This document shows, piece by piece, positions 23,063-34,203 of a stretch of 64,000 nucleotides of DNA (position 1 is its first letter; each line of letters starts with the position of its first letter). Both the position numbers and the translations under genes were made by a program. The DNA comes from Beverwykella pulmonaria. Its lineage: Eukaryota > Ascomycota > Dothideomycetes > Pleosporales > Melanommataceae. The DNA lies in NCBI GenBank assembly GCA_001599595.1, contig BCHH01000006.1, positions 410,874 to 474,873 of the forward strand. The letters are read 5' to 3'. Below the pieces are notes generated by a model. The model did no database searches and was not told the DNA's origin. It saw only the letters and a list, made by a program, of their open reading frames with translations.

Positions 23063-24678
23063 TCACTGATTTCCTCCATGTCTCTCCCGAATATTGCGCA
23101 GCTGCTCCTGGACATTCATGCTCTGCATTTGCTGCAGACGAGCAGCATCCTTTGTAGGATCTGGCTGACCATCATAGGACAGCGCTGCTCTTTTCCTTCT
23201 CGCCGCCTCTTCCTCTGATATTGGCACGCCACTAACGCCATCATAGATGTCATCGCGCTGGCTCGCAAAGCGTTTGAGGTTGCCTGCTACGTCGGCCGTG
23301 TTAATGGTGGTCGAGTACCGCGAGTCAGACTTGTCGCGCATCTCCTTCCAGCGCGGATCGAGTAGCTCGACTGGAACCCAATTAGCATCCGTTCATAGAT
23401 AGCATTGCTGGGATAGGCAAACTTACTGCGAATGTGCTCATCAATCTCATTAGAAGGGAACTGTTGTTTACAATTAGGGCACATAACCATGGCGACGTTA
23501 CCCTTCTTCGCAGCGGCGCGAGGGACATAATCATTTCTGATACGCATAGATCCGGGTGCTCCCCTCGCGGCCGCCTGTGTCTGTGCTGCGCGCTCGCGTT
23601 CTGCCTGGTGTTCTGCGGCGAGCCTCGCCTCCTCCTCCTCACGAGCTTTTTGTGCTGGTGACCGATAATCCGCAGGCGCGGGTGGCCAGACTGGCTGCAC
23701 GGCAGGGGCGAACGCCGGTGGCATGGGCGGGAACATGGTGTTTTGCATATGCGGTTGCGCCTGTGAGGCATTGTAGTATGTTTCCTCGTCAGGCATTGCC
23801 TCCTCGATGCGCCTGGAAGATAGAGAGACGGCGGCCTTCTGCTCCAATGACGCAGATTGCAGATCATTAAGGGTCGTGGGCGGTGGCAGGTCGGCCAAGT
23901 CGTCGGCCTCGTCGAAGGTCACTGTTGCGATGACAGCAAAGTCATGCCAGTCGATCGAGGCATACTCCTTCTTCTCGTCCTCGGCCTGCTTCTCCTCCTT
24001 CTCCTTTTGTTGCGAGACGAATTTGATGTATTCGGCGCGCTGCCTCGCGCGTTCCAGGATGTGGAAGCGGTTCTGGATGTTATGCTGCAGCTCCTCGACG
24101 CGGGCTTCGATATCATCTCCCAGAAGCAAGTACTTGTACTGTTCAACCAGGGCGCGGAAAAACTGGAAGAAGCTGTGATTGGCGCGGAGGAAGTCGAACT
24201 GGAAGTTACCCGACTCGCGCGTTCGAAGCTCCTTGAGCCAGTTCTCGCCATTGCTGGCAGTCCACAGAGCCGTTGCCTTGAGAATCTCAAGATCTTGGGC
24301 ACTGATGTTTGGCATGCGCGCCGAAAAGCGAAACTTGGAAGGCTCCGGGGGCCCTTTCGGCTTGTTGTCTTGCACAGCAGCCTGGCTTCCAGCCGCGGCT
24401 GGCCCTTTGCCGGCCTTCAACTGCTGGAGATACCAGGAGAAGTACTTGTAGTATTCGTCTTCCTGGAACAGAAAAGTGAGCTTCGTCCGGGGGTCGCCGC
24501 GGGCGCGCGCGCGCATGGCCTCCTCGAACTGATCGCCGCGACGGTAGACGAAATCAGCGGTTTTGGCGATGCTTTCTCGCACGCCCTTGGGCGGGATCAC
24601 GATGTCGGACGGAGGTGTGACGCTGAGTTCTCCATCGCCGGCAGACGCGTCAGCGCCATTAGAGGGTGCAGTAGCCAT
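23063..24678 (-). CDS. PRP21: Splicing factor 3A subunit 1 (SF3A1/Prp21)
   Basis: Exons 24678-23427 and 23370-23063 give 519 residues. Seen: two SURP modules. One has KTADFVYRRGDQFEEAMR followed by FLFQEDEYYKYFSWYLQ (about residues 35-95); the other has ENWLKELRTRESGNFQFDFL and FFQFFRALVEQYKYLL (about 140-195). Then come a charged coiled region, VMCPNCKQQFPSNEIDEHIR, and LLDPRWKEMRDKSDSRYSTT. Known: SF3A1 is part of the SF3a trimer of the U2 snRNP needed for prespliceosome assembly. Shorter than human SF3A1 because the C-terminal ubiquitin-like domain is absent, as usual in fungi. Its CACGTG motif lies 108 bases upstream of the start. Confidence 0.94.
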
Positions 24679-25518
24679 GATGGAGGTAGTGAGGTGGTGG
24701 GGCTGCGGGTGGTGGTGAAGTAAAGACGAGGAGTCGAGGTTGCATAAAAACTTGGGGCGCGACTTCACGCTTGGCAAATATACGGCACGTGATACCGGAG
24801 GAGCGAGGACTGGGACACTGCCACGACTCCCAGCAGAAAGCTAAAGGGACGAAATTGACTCTGCACATCAAAATATCTAGCACAATAGATCCGATTGCGC
24901 CAGCTGATCTGGTCCCCAGATATTTCTCATGGTCTGGTTGCTCCAAACTGACTTCACCTCCATGGCCGTATAGCGGAGCGGATAGCGGAAAGCTTGGTGT
25001 CTTGGCAAACTCTGAAGCACTCGATGCACAACGTGCAGATGCCAAACTGAATCGTCAAAACCTCGAATTCGAGGCCGCCGAGGTTCTTACTGCTGCCGAT
25101 TTCGTCATAGCATCTCCAGATCGACTCCCGAGTTCCACTTTCGCTCGCTCCCGCGCTGCTGTGGGCTGACCTATTTTTGCAGTCCAGCTCCTCCCCTTGC
25201 GCGCTAGAGTCGAGAACACCTTGCACTTTCCGCTTGCGTTGCGCGGCGCTGCTTTTCTGGCCGGGGTTCACCACCGAAGGGAACGAAACTCTCTGGCCCC
25301 TAACCACCGTCGCTGCTCCACGCACCGCCGTCTCGCCAATTGCTGGCATCTTTTCTTGCTTCTTACTCTCTTTAAAGCTCGCTGTTCGTGTTGCTCAGCT
25401 CCACCTCCTTTCTCCCATCGCTAACTTTGCGCAGCTGGCTCAACTTCCGCATCAACCATAGCTCCCAGAACGCGCCCTTGATCGAATCGCACGGTCTCTC
25501 CAACGACATACCGCCGCT
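24679..25518. promoter_or_regulatory. Divergent promoter, PRP21 / pmt2
   Basis: 840 bases separating two divergent housekeeping genes. CACGTG at 24786-24791. The part next to pmt2 is C/T-rich, typical of a fungal transcribed leader. Confidence 0.6.
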
Positions 25519-28507
25519 ATGGCGACCCGGACGACGTCGAACCCATATTTGGGTGAACAGAAAAATGCGCGGCGGGGAGGCAGATCACCATCTCGCTCGC
25601 CAGGGCCAAATGGTAGGAAGAAGCAGCAGCAGCAGGAGGTACAGAAGCCCGCGGGCTACACCTCCCAGGGCGTGCGGGACCACGACATTTTCAACCTGCC
25701 CGGCTCGGACTGGCAATTGCTGGTGTTCCTGACCCTCGTTGCGGGCGTGGTGCGTCTATTCCGCATCTATCAGCCCACCAGCGTCGTTTTCGACGAGGTC
25801 CACTTTGGCGGCTTCGCTTCCAAGTACATCAAGGGGAAGTTCTTCATGGACGTACATCCGCCCCTGGCGAAGATGTTGATAACGCTCGCTGGGTGGTTGG
25901 CCGGCTTCGACGGTGAATTCGACTTCAAGGACATTGGGAAGGACTACGTCGAGCCGGGCGTGCCATACGTCGCCATGCGCTTGTTGCCCGCCGTCTGCGG
26001 CATTATGACTATCCCTACTATGTTTCTCACTCTCAAGGCGGCTGGTTGTCGGACAACCACGGCGGCGCTTGGTGCTGCTCTCGTCATTTTCGGTACGGCC
26101 CCTTGCCGTCTGCTCAGCCTTGCGCTGTTTGCTAACAACACCCAGACAATGCGCTCGTCACCCAGTCACGACTCATCCTTCTCGATTCGCCTCTCGTAAT
26201 TTTCACCGCCGTAACCGCGTTGGCCTGGACAAGTTTCACGAACCAGCATGAGCAGGGTCCTACCAAGGCTTTCCAGCCGTCATGGTGGTTCTGGCTGGCG
26301 GCGACCGGTGTTGGACTTGGAGCCACGGTGAGCGTGAAATGGGTTGGACTCTTCACAATCGCTTGGGTCGGCAGCTTGACACTGGTGCAGCTCTGGGTTC
26401 TGCTCGGGGACACCAGGAACGTCACACCTCGACTCTGGTTCAAGCACTTCTTCGCGCGGCTCTTCTGCCTCGTCGTCATTCCCGCAACCTTTTACCTTGC
26501 CATGTTCGGAATCCACTTCATCTGCCTGGTGAACCCTGGCGATGGTGATGGGTTCATGTCCTCTGAATTCCAGGCCACATTGAACTCCAAGGGAATGCAG
26601 GATGTGCCAGCCGATGTCGCATTTGGCAGTCGCGTTTCACTACGACACCACAACACTCAGGGCGGCTACCTCCACTCACATGCCCACATGTATCCCACTG
26701 GCAGCAAGCAACAGCAGATCACGCTTTACCCCCACAAGGACGAGAACAACATTTTCCTTCTGGAGAATCAGACTCTGCCTGAGGTTCTTGACGGACCAAA
26801 GCCTGAAGGCCCTAAAGCCTGGGACAATTTGGGACCCATCTTCATTGAGGATGGCGCTGTTATTAAGCTGTACCATATTACTACTGACCGCCGTCTCCAT
26901 TCTCACGATGTGAGGGCTCCTGTTACCGAGGCCGACTGGCAGAACGAGGTTTCCGCGTACGGATATGAAGGGTTCGAGGGCGACGCCAACGATCTTTTCC
27001 GAGTTGAGATTGTCAAATCCATGTCTGACGGAGCCGAAGCGAAGAAGCGGCTTCGGACCATTCAAACTAAGTTTAGGCTCGTGCACTTGATGACTGGCTG
27101 TGTGCTCTTCTCCCACAAGGTCAAGCTCCCTGACTGGGCCTATGAACAGCAAGAGGTCACTTGCGCTCGTGGTGGAACTCTGCCGAACAGCGTTTGGTAT
27201 ATTGAAGGCAATGTCCACCCTCTGATGAAGGAGGATGCCGAGAAGGTCAATTACCGCAACCCAGGCTTCTTTGGCAAATTCTGGGAGCTCCAGAAGGTTA
27301 TGTGGCGAACGAATGCCGGCCTCGTGGAGTCCCACGCCTGGGATTCTCGGCCTCCTTCTTGGCCACTGCTCCTCCGTGGTATCAACTTCTGGGGCAAGGA
27401 CAACCGCCAGATCTACCTCATCGGCAATCCCGTTATTTGGTGGAGCTCGTCTGCCGTCATTGCTCTCTATCTTGCGATCAAGGCCTTCGCAGTCCTCCGA
27501 TGGCAGCGTGGGTACAAAGACTACAACAATGTGACCTTCAAGCGGTTCGACTACGAGATTGGCATGACCATCCTCGGATGGGCCTTCCACTACTTCCCGT
27601 TCTACCTCATGGCTCGTCAGCTTTTCTTGCATCATTATCTCCCAGCTCTGTATTTCGCCATCCTCGCCCTGTGCCAAATGTACGACTTCGTAAGCTACCG
27701 CTTCAGCGCTCTTGGCCTGAAGAAGTACCCTGCGATTGGCCAGGCGGCTGCTGTTGGTTTCTTGGCCGTTGCAATCACCGTCTTCACAGTATATTCTCCG
27801 CTTGCCTATGGCAATGCATGGACTCGAGACCAGTGCAACAGCGTGAAGTTGTTTAGCACATGGGACTGGGACTGCAACAACTTCCACACTTCTGTACGTT
27901 TTCACCCTGCTACTTGATATGCGAAATACTAATGCAACTGGGTTAGTACGATCAATACGATACTACAGCTGCTGTCGTAACAACTTCTCCCCCTTCCATA
28001 GTCGCACCACCCCCGGCCGCGCCTCCAGTCCAACAGCAGGAGCAAAAAAAGGCCGAGGCACCGATCGTGTCCGAGAAAGCCAAAGTCTCCCCACCTCCGC
28101 AGGGCGCCCCAAAAGATCTCCCCATCGTCTCCAAAGAGGAGCGGGTCGAGTACCGCGACGAGAACGGGCGCATCCTCGACGAAGAAGAGGTCAAAGCACT
28201 CGCCGGAAAAGTAAGCTTCAAAACCCGGTATGAGACGCGCACCCGCATCGTCGATGCTCAAGGCAACGAGGTCCATGAAGCGCTTGTTGAAGCCAGGGAG
28301 GAGGACGGCCCAGGCGTCGCCCCCCCTCATCCGGACGTTGAGGGCAGGAACCCCGAGACGAAGGAGAAGGGCGAGGCAGAGCCCGAGGCGAGCGATGCCC
28401 CACCGACTGTCGAAGCAGTCGAAGATGTGAAGAAAGAGAAGAGCGTCGAGAGGAAGGGAGAAAATGCCAAGCCGGCCAGCGAGCAGAAGGTGGCAACCGG
28501 AGCTTGA
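25519..28507 (+). CDS. pmt2: Protein O-mannosyltransferase, PMT2 family
   Basis: Exons 25519-26092, 26146-27893 and 27947-28507 give 960 residues. Seen: a Ser/Gln-rich cytosolic N-terminus; the first luminal loop with the catalytic Asp-Glu pair in VVFDEVHFGGFASKYIKG; three MIR-type repeats (for example HSHAHMYPTGSKQQQITLY and GCVLFSHKVKLPDWAYEQQEVTC); and C-terminal membrane helices with FHYFPFYLMARQLFLHHYLPA. Known: PMT2 heterodimerises with PMT1 in the ER and transfers mannose from dolichol-P-mannose to Ser/Thr. Odd: about 200 residues of Pro/Glu/Lys-rich tail after the last helix (EERVEYRDENGRILDEEEV), as in Aspergillus-type PmtA. Introns interrupt IF-DNALVTQ and TS-YDQYD in frame. Confidence 0.95.
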
Positions 28508-29166
28508 TTTGGTTCCTCTCGTTGCTGCTGTTTCTCGCGGGTAGGTGGGACATATTAGATCGGTTGGGTTCGGTGGTTCAAAGCTATGATAAAAGGAGAT
28601 ATGGATTCATTAATTCAATCCTGCCTCCGCGTCATCCTTCTTTCATTTGTACAATAGGGAATATGCATTATAAGCGTTTGGAGAGCCGGCCAGGTGTTGA
28701 GGCGGGCGGGTATGGTGTTCTGAATATATATCCTTACTCTCGATAAACTCATGTTGGTGTGAACGTAATGTGCAGAGAAACTACCCCTTTCACTTCATAC
28801 TATCACATCCAAAGAGAATACAGTCATATTTTGAGCCTCTTTTCGATATTCATTCGAAGGTGGAGAGGGCGTTACCATCGAGACAAGCCAGGGGCAAGGC
28901 CAAGCTAGCCCCACTCTTCTGATCGGCCGGCCAATAGCGACGCCTCGTTGACACGCGTGGGAAGGCACGTTTTCTCCACCGCGACTTTCATTCATCCTTC
29001 ATAAGTCCAATTCATCGACGACTACCACGGCTTCTTTCATCCGCAATGGGTACCCTTTTCGCATCTCATTTTAGAATAAATGTATCGTGTCCGCTCAATT
29101 ACCGTCTACACATTCATTTTCACAGCCATACTCGTTATCATCGTCGAAATGCTTCATGAGCGGGAA
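28508..29166. promoter_or_regulatory. Intergenic 660 bases
   Basis: 3' end of pmt2 and promoter of the phosphatase-family gene. The in-frame upstream ATG at 29080 is discussed with that gene. Confidence 0.45.
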
Positions 29167-30648
29167 ATGAGCACCTCAAGCCTGCTCTCTCTTTTTTCGC
29201 TGTTTGCTCCAGTCTTTGGTCAGAATTCGAAAATAGATTTGAGTTGGTATGCTCCGAAAAAGAGTTGGATCAATGATTTGTCTCAAGCTGTGAAGGGAAA
29301 TGGATCACACGGCTTCATATTTAACAGCTCGGTGTTACCTCTAGGTGTTCCATACGGTACCTATAATTGGTGTAACATGCCACACGTAAGAAAGGAGGAG
29401 TACCCATTAGCTAGCGATGAGTACCAACTGGAATATGTTGAGGTGGTAAGGAAACACCTCCTTCGAGGAACAAACATCCAACAATAACGTGCTTAGATTC
29501 ATAGACATCATAAAAGAACACCGTATGCAAGCAATACTTTCCCAAAAGAGTCCTATTCGTGGAGCTGTTCGGATGAAGGCCTCTTCTACTACGGCCGGCC
29601 CTTGGACGCCATAGCCAACACGTCCGCGACAACCTACTGGAATGTCTACACCACCAGTAGTAATCCTTTTGCGCCAACTGGATTCAACGGATCCTGCCAA
29701 TTTCCACAAATCACAAAAGAAGGTCTGGACGATTCTTGGCAGCATGGCAAAGACCTATATGGAGTTTACCATGACTTACTCAAGTTTCTTCCAGACGAAA
29801 TGGCCGACAAGGTCACATATAGAGTCACCAACAATATCATCACGAGCCAAGTCGCTGGAATGGTTATTCAGGGGATGTACAAACCAACTAGAATCACACC
29901 ACTGCAAATTCAGCCAGCTTCTATTGACTCTCTAGAACCAACCTACTCTTGTCCGGCCGCGTCTAAGCTCTTCAGCTCATATGGTGTGGGCAGCACAGCG
30001 TTAGATTGGAACGCTCACCTTAACGCCGCGAAGCCCCTTTTCGACGCTCTCGATGCGATTTCTGGTGTGCCGAGCGACTCTACTGATTGGCACAAATCCT
30101 TCGATCATTATTACGACAATCTCTCCGCACGGCAGTGCCATTCTAAACCTTTGCCGTGCAACGTCAAAGATAGTACGAAATGCATCACTCAAGATCAAGT
30201 GGATACCGTATATCGGCTGGGCCAGTACGAGTACTCATTCATCTACCGCGACTCGCTTCAGTCACTGCAAGCATCTGTTGGGTCTTACGGGGTTTTCCTC
30301 GCAGAGTTAGCACGGAACATTCGTGGTAGGATCACTGGAAGCAGCCCAGTGATGTATAGACACAATATTGCTCATGATGGCTCGGTCTCGCGCCTCTTGA
30401 GTATCTTGCAAGTTGAGCAGATGGTTTGGGTTGGTATGGGCTCTGAGGTCGTCTTCGAGATATATTCAAAGAAGAAGAGTAAAGACAATAAGAGATATGT
30501 GAGGATCCTATGGGGCGGACAGATCTTGCAGAGCTCGAGTCCAACACTGGGAAAAGTCGACATGTTGAGTCTGGACACCTTCCTGGCTTACATTGATGGG
30601 CTTGTCGGAGAAGGCGCGAGCAAAGTCGTCGAATTCTGTCAATCTTGA
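29167..30648 (+). CDS. Secreted histidine-acid-phosphatase family protein
   Basis: Exons 29167-29445 and 29497-30648 give 476 residues. Seen: a signal peptide (MSTSSLLSLFSLFAPVFG); YNWCNMPHVR; the phosphatase loop IHRHHKRTPYAS at about residues 94-105, created exactly by splicing; GLDDSWQHGKDLYGVYHDLL; and the second catalytic motif NIAHDGS (His at about 386). Known: histidine acid phosphatases use an RHG loop His as nucleophile and an HD pair as proton donor. Here the loop reads RHH. Several possible N-glycosylation sites (NSS, NTS, NLS) agree with secretion. An upstream in-frame ATG at 29080 would add a hydrophobic 29-residue extension; 29167 was chosen because it yields a clean signal peptide. 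Substrate unknown. Confidence 0.88.
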
Positions 30649-30710
30649 GGAAATCAAATCGTACAGCTTCTCCAGATTCAAAACCAGCTCTTCAATACTC
30701 GCCCGCCTCC

Positions 30711-31144
30711 CTACCCTTGAAATTCAACCGTGACTCTCACCGTATGTATCCCCTCAAGCTCCTTATTCCACCACCCCTCTGCTTCCCAGCGCCCATGGTG
30801 GAACATTGCCTCGCCTAAATCGACTTGCATCCTCTTGATCCATTTTAAATCTTTCATTTACTTAGGACAATCTGCAGCTCCTACTCGGGCCCTTTCATAC
30901 TTCCTCCTCGACATACGGCGGATTTTCCCGAACCAAGGGTTGAAATAGTTCAAGTACTCTCTGTACTCACGCTCAAACACTCTTAATCCAGGAAGAAGTC
31001 GTTTCCGGTGACTAGGGAGGAAGAGGTGGTGGAAGGGGATATAGAGTGTTGGAATGCGGAGAATAAGGCGGACAGGATGATGGCGCTGGAGTACAGAGAT
31101 GTGGTTGAGTGCCAGCCGTCGAGCTTAAAGGCTTGGATAAACAT
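30711..31144 (-). CDS. Small unknown protein, three exons
   Basis: Model: 31144-31095, 31011-30917 and 30850-30711, 94 residues. Seen: the two last exons join to a strongly coding-like, Trp/Tyr-rich sequence (LLPGLRVFEREYREYLNYFN, then KWIKRMQVDLGEAMFHHGRW and GWWNKELEGIHTVRVTVEF). Intron 2 has a strong GTATGT donor. The first exon (MFIQAFKLDGWHSTTSL) is the least certain part; another start further up is possible. I do not recognise a family. It stops only 62 bases from the stop of the convergent phosphatase-family gene. Confidence 0.5.
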
Positions 31145-31519
31145 GGAATTCAGTAAAGAGGTGGGAAGGGAGGGAAAGGACTGCACATCTATTCGTATGG
31201 TACATGGTACGGACTAGAACTTACGAGGGAACAATTGCAGGAACACAACTCATTTAACCTATGACCGAAATCCAGCTACAGGCCAAATCAAGACCAATAT
31301 GCGATTCTGGCAAGAAGTCTAAAGATGAAAGCAACATGACAAAGCCCTACTGTATCTGCCATAGGTCAATTTACTGTTCTTGAAAAGATTGCCCAGATAT
31401 TTCTTATTAAACACTAGCTCCTTCGTATATTCGTATATACATATCTATGAGGGGAATCATGCACCACCAGTTCTACCACCCATCTATATCATACAATCCT
31501 ACGCATATCGAACATTGTT
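31145..31519. other. Intergenic 375 bases
   Basis: AT-rich in the second half. 3' end of the ADCK kinase gene and promoter of the small unknown gene. Nothing else seen. Confidence 0.4.
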
Positions 31520-33541
31520 TCACCCCTCAAAGACCCCATGGTTAAGCTCAACTCCGAAATCTTTAGCCATGACACGCATCCTCTCCTCGATATCATCCTC
31601 CATGCCCCTCCCCACGCCCAGCACTTGTTTGACCTTGCTCCAAAAGAACCAAACATCACTCAGCACGAGCACAACCCTGAACGTCAAATGACTAACGTAA
31701 TTCCTCCACCGCTCACTCCACACCATATCTCTGCTTTCCGCCAATGCACGCGACGCCCACAGCCCTGTGATCTTGATCCTATTCACCGGCGAGCCCAGGA
31801 ACTGATTGTTACCTTGCACGATTCGCAAATTCCGGCCGATAAAGATGAGCTCGCGCGGCCACTTCTCTTCGTCGCCCAGGATTTGCCGGATGCCATCACG
31901 GGCTTTGGACTGCATTGCGAACGCACGTTCTTGCTGATCTCTTCCACTACCACCCTTGCGTAACTCGTTTAGAGTACTGTTATCTCCGCCCTCATAGGGC
32001 CGCATGAGCGTCACCGAGGCGAAGATGTCCGGGTTACCGATCCCCCAGCTTGTGACAATCTCCTTGATAGTGTCATTGTCGAAGGCCATGAGGGATTTCC
32101 AGAATAGCGCATATTGATGCCGAAACTTGGGGTCCATCCGGATGTATAAACCATGGTCGATCAGCACCACCTCGGGATTTCCATTAGGTAGGCGTCGGAC
32201 AAAAATGTTCCCTGGGTGCGGATCGCAGTGCACAATCCCCCAGAGGAAGATCTGTGCGGAGAAGAGGTCGACGATGGTGTTCATTGTGGGTTTGAGAGAG
32301 ACGCCGAGACCGCCCTTTCCATCTTTCCCACGCCACGCGGAGGTGCGATCGGGTTTGTAGAGTGTGTTCTTGGGCGCATCGGGTGGTACGCGGGTATCGA
32401 ATTTGGTGTTGTTCTTGGGTATGGGTGGCAGCGCAGTGCCGCCTGCTCCTGGGCTGCCTGTGTGCCAGCCTCCCTGCCAGCTGTTCGTGATGGCTTCTTT
32501 ATCCCATAGTCTCACTCCCTCGATCCACTCTGCCGTCATGACCCTCCTGCTTGACAGTTCTCGATACACCTTGGGTATGTAAACGCGCCCTCTCAGCCTC
32601 GGTTCTCCAGCTACTAGCCTCTCCATATCCTCTGCATTTTGCGCCTCATTCTCGAAGTCTGTCTCCAGCATTAACCGCTCCGAGATATAAGGCACCAGGG
32701 TATAAAGCGGGATATCGAACCACCAGGTGTATACTCTTGCAACGACTTTGAACGCCCACAGATCCCAGCCGACCTGTCTCTCAATCTCCCTCTTCTGAAT
32801 CTTGATAGCCACCTCCCTCCCATCCGCCAGTCTCGCCCAATGTACCTGCGCCACAGATGCACTCGCCCGCGCCGTCTTCTCCATGACCCCCTTGCCCTCT
32901 TCGCCTGTGAAGCTGACGCCGAAAACCTCCTCTACACTCGCTCCGAAGTCTTCCCGGATTACTTTCTCCGCCTCCCACCATTCGTTCTGCGGCGCATCGT
33001 CGAACATCTTTTGGAACATGACCTGGAACTCGGGAGGCAGGATTGCACTCTGCATCGCAATTGCCTGTCCGATCTTCAAATAGAGTCCTCCATTGTGCCG
33101 CAGGAGATCAAACAGCCTCTGGGCATTCCGCGCGTGCAATGCCTCAATACTCACAGCTAGTGGAGGGTGTGCACGAAAGTTGATCTTATAATCGATTCCC
33201 ACTAGCAGGCCCAGGCCAAACGTGCGAAAACTGCGTACGAGAGATGAGGCATTGAGTTGTGTATCAAGCACGTATGCGGTGCCGAGCAGCGTGGAGGCTG
33301 CGAAGAGTCTACGCACCCATTTCCTACGGCGAAACGGGGGTTTGATTACCCGGGGTCGAGGCTTAGGGAGGTCTGCGGGATTCGGGGGGCGGAGGGGCTG
33401 CCATGCGGAGCTTTGGACCTGGCGGGCGTGGCGGACGAGGGACGGATGGCGGTGTCGAGCCGAAGGAAGGGCGGATGTTAGCACTCGATTGCCAGCATGT
33501 TGGACAGGTATTCTGCGGAGGAGAGGCAAGCCATGTATCAT
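31520..33541 (-). CDS. ABC1/ADCK atypical kinase, mitochondrial (Mcp2/ADCK1-like)
   Basis: A single exon of 673 residues. Seen: an Arg-rich N-terminus followed by a membrane segment (RRLFAASTLLGTAYVLD), as in mitochondrial inner-membrane proteins; the family KxGQ motif in GLYLKIGQAIAMQSAILPPE; the Ala-rich nucleotide loop ASASVAQVHWARLADGREVAIKIQ; the catalytic loop HCDPHPGN; and the metal motif IDHGLY. Known: UbiB/ADCK proteins support coenzyme Q synthesis or mitochondrial lipid balance; yeast Mcp2 (ADCK1/5 group) affects lipid homeostasis. An inserted Gly/Asn/Pro-rich segment of about 60 residues separates the substrate lobe parts. All catalytic residues are present. CACGTG lies 174 bases upstream. 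Confidence 0.92.
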   Translation of the reverse strand: MIHGLPLLRRIPVQHAGNRVLTSALPSARHRHPSLVRHARQVQSSAWQPLRPPNPADLPKPRPRVIKPPFRRRKWVRRLFAASTLLGTAYVLDTQLNASSLVRSFRTFGLGLLVGIDYKINFRAHPPLAVSIEALHARNAQRLFDLLRHNGGLYLKIGQAIAMQSAILPPEFQVMFQKMFDDAPQNEWWEAEKVIREDFGASVEEVFGVSFTGEEGKGVMEKTARASASVAQVHWARLADGREVAIKIQKREIERQVGWDLWAFKVVARVYTWWFDIPLYTLVPYISERLMLETDFENEAQNAEDMERLVAGEPRLRGRVYIPKVYRELSSRRVMTAEWIEGVRLWDKEAITNSWQGGWHTGSPGAGGTALPPIPKNNTKFDTRVPPDAPKNTLYKPDRTSAWRGKDGKGGLGVSLKPTMNTIVDLFSAQIFLWGIVHCDPHPGNIFVRRLPNGNPEVVLIDHGLYIRMDPKFRHQYALFWKSLMAFDNDTIKEIVTSWGIGNPDIFASVTLMRPYEGGDNSTLNELRKGGSGRDQQERAFAMQSKARDGIRQILGDEEKWPRELIFIGRNLRIVQGNNQFLGSPVNRIKITGLWASRALAESRDMVWSERWRNYVSHLTFRVVLVLSDVWFFWSKVKQVLGVGRGMEDDIEERMRVMAKDFGVELNHGVFEG

Positions 33542-34203
33542 GACTGCTGTGGAAGGGGGAGAGGACTGTTGGAGAGCAAAGATTGCGGCATGAGGTGCAG
33601 CGTCGTGGTTTATGTTGAAGTCGGTCGAATCCTCTAGCGGAACTCGAATCGATGACGACTTTCTTTAACGCCGATGCGGCAGAAAACTTGACCGAGAACG
33701 CCGACTGCTGTGCGCACGTGCATCAGATTAGATATTCAGGGCCTCTGGAAATTTAATGCATGAATTGCATTGTCATATGCATTGAAGAAACCCTCCACAA
33801 TCCTTCTTGACACCAAAGCCCCTCCAGCAACTACGACAGTATTTCGCAAGACTTATTTGATTCTTTTACCCAATATCTATAGTATCCTCACATGAAAAGC
33901 AGCCTCTTGCTTGCAGGTTTTTTCCTCTTGTGCTTCATTCAAGTAAATGGTTGAGTCAAGCTTGATCACTTCCAAACGGAAAGGTGAACCTCGACAGGCT
34001 GTCTCTTTGAGGGCCTTAGACGCTGACAATAGCAGGGCTGAGGTAGTTCACAAAATCTATCCGCAGCCGATCATCGGAGGGACGTGTGTCAGCCTTGTAA
34101 TGAGGGGGACCGAGTTGAAAAAAAATTCGGCCTGGGTCTGTGGGAGAAACGGCGACGAGGCGTTGCAGCTGGAGAGATACTTGAAAGAACAAGAGGACTC
34201 CCT
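33542..34203. promoter_or_regulatory. Intergenic 660 bases
   Basis: Promoter of the ADCK gene (CACGTG at 33715-33720) and 3' UTR of YAE1. No gene. Confidence 0.5.

Noticed and set aside
23857..24723. 288-codon plus frame opposite SF3A1
   Set aside because: Shadow of the SURP-domain exon; no start context or domain.
26676..27905. 409-codon minus-strand frame inside pmt2
   Set aside because: The opposite strand encodes conserved PMT MIR and membrane motifs; this frame has no domain.
31538..31963. Plus frame inside the ADCK kinase gene
   Set aside because: Antisense of a single-exon kinase with all catalytic motifs.
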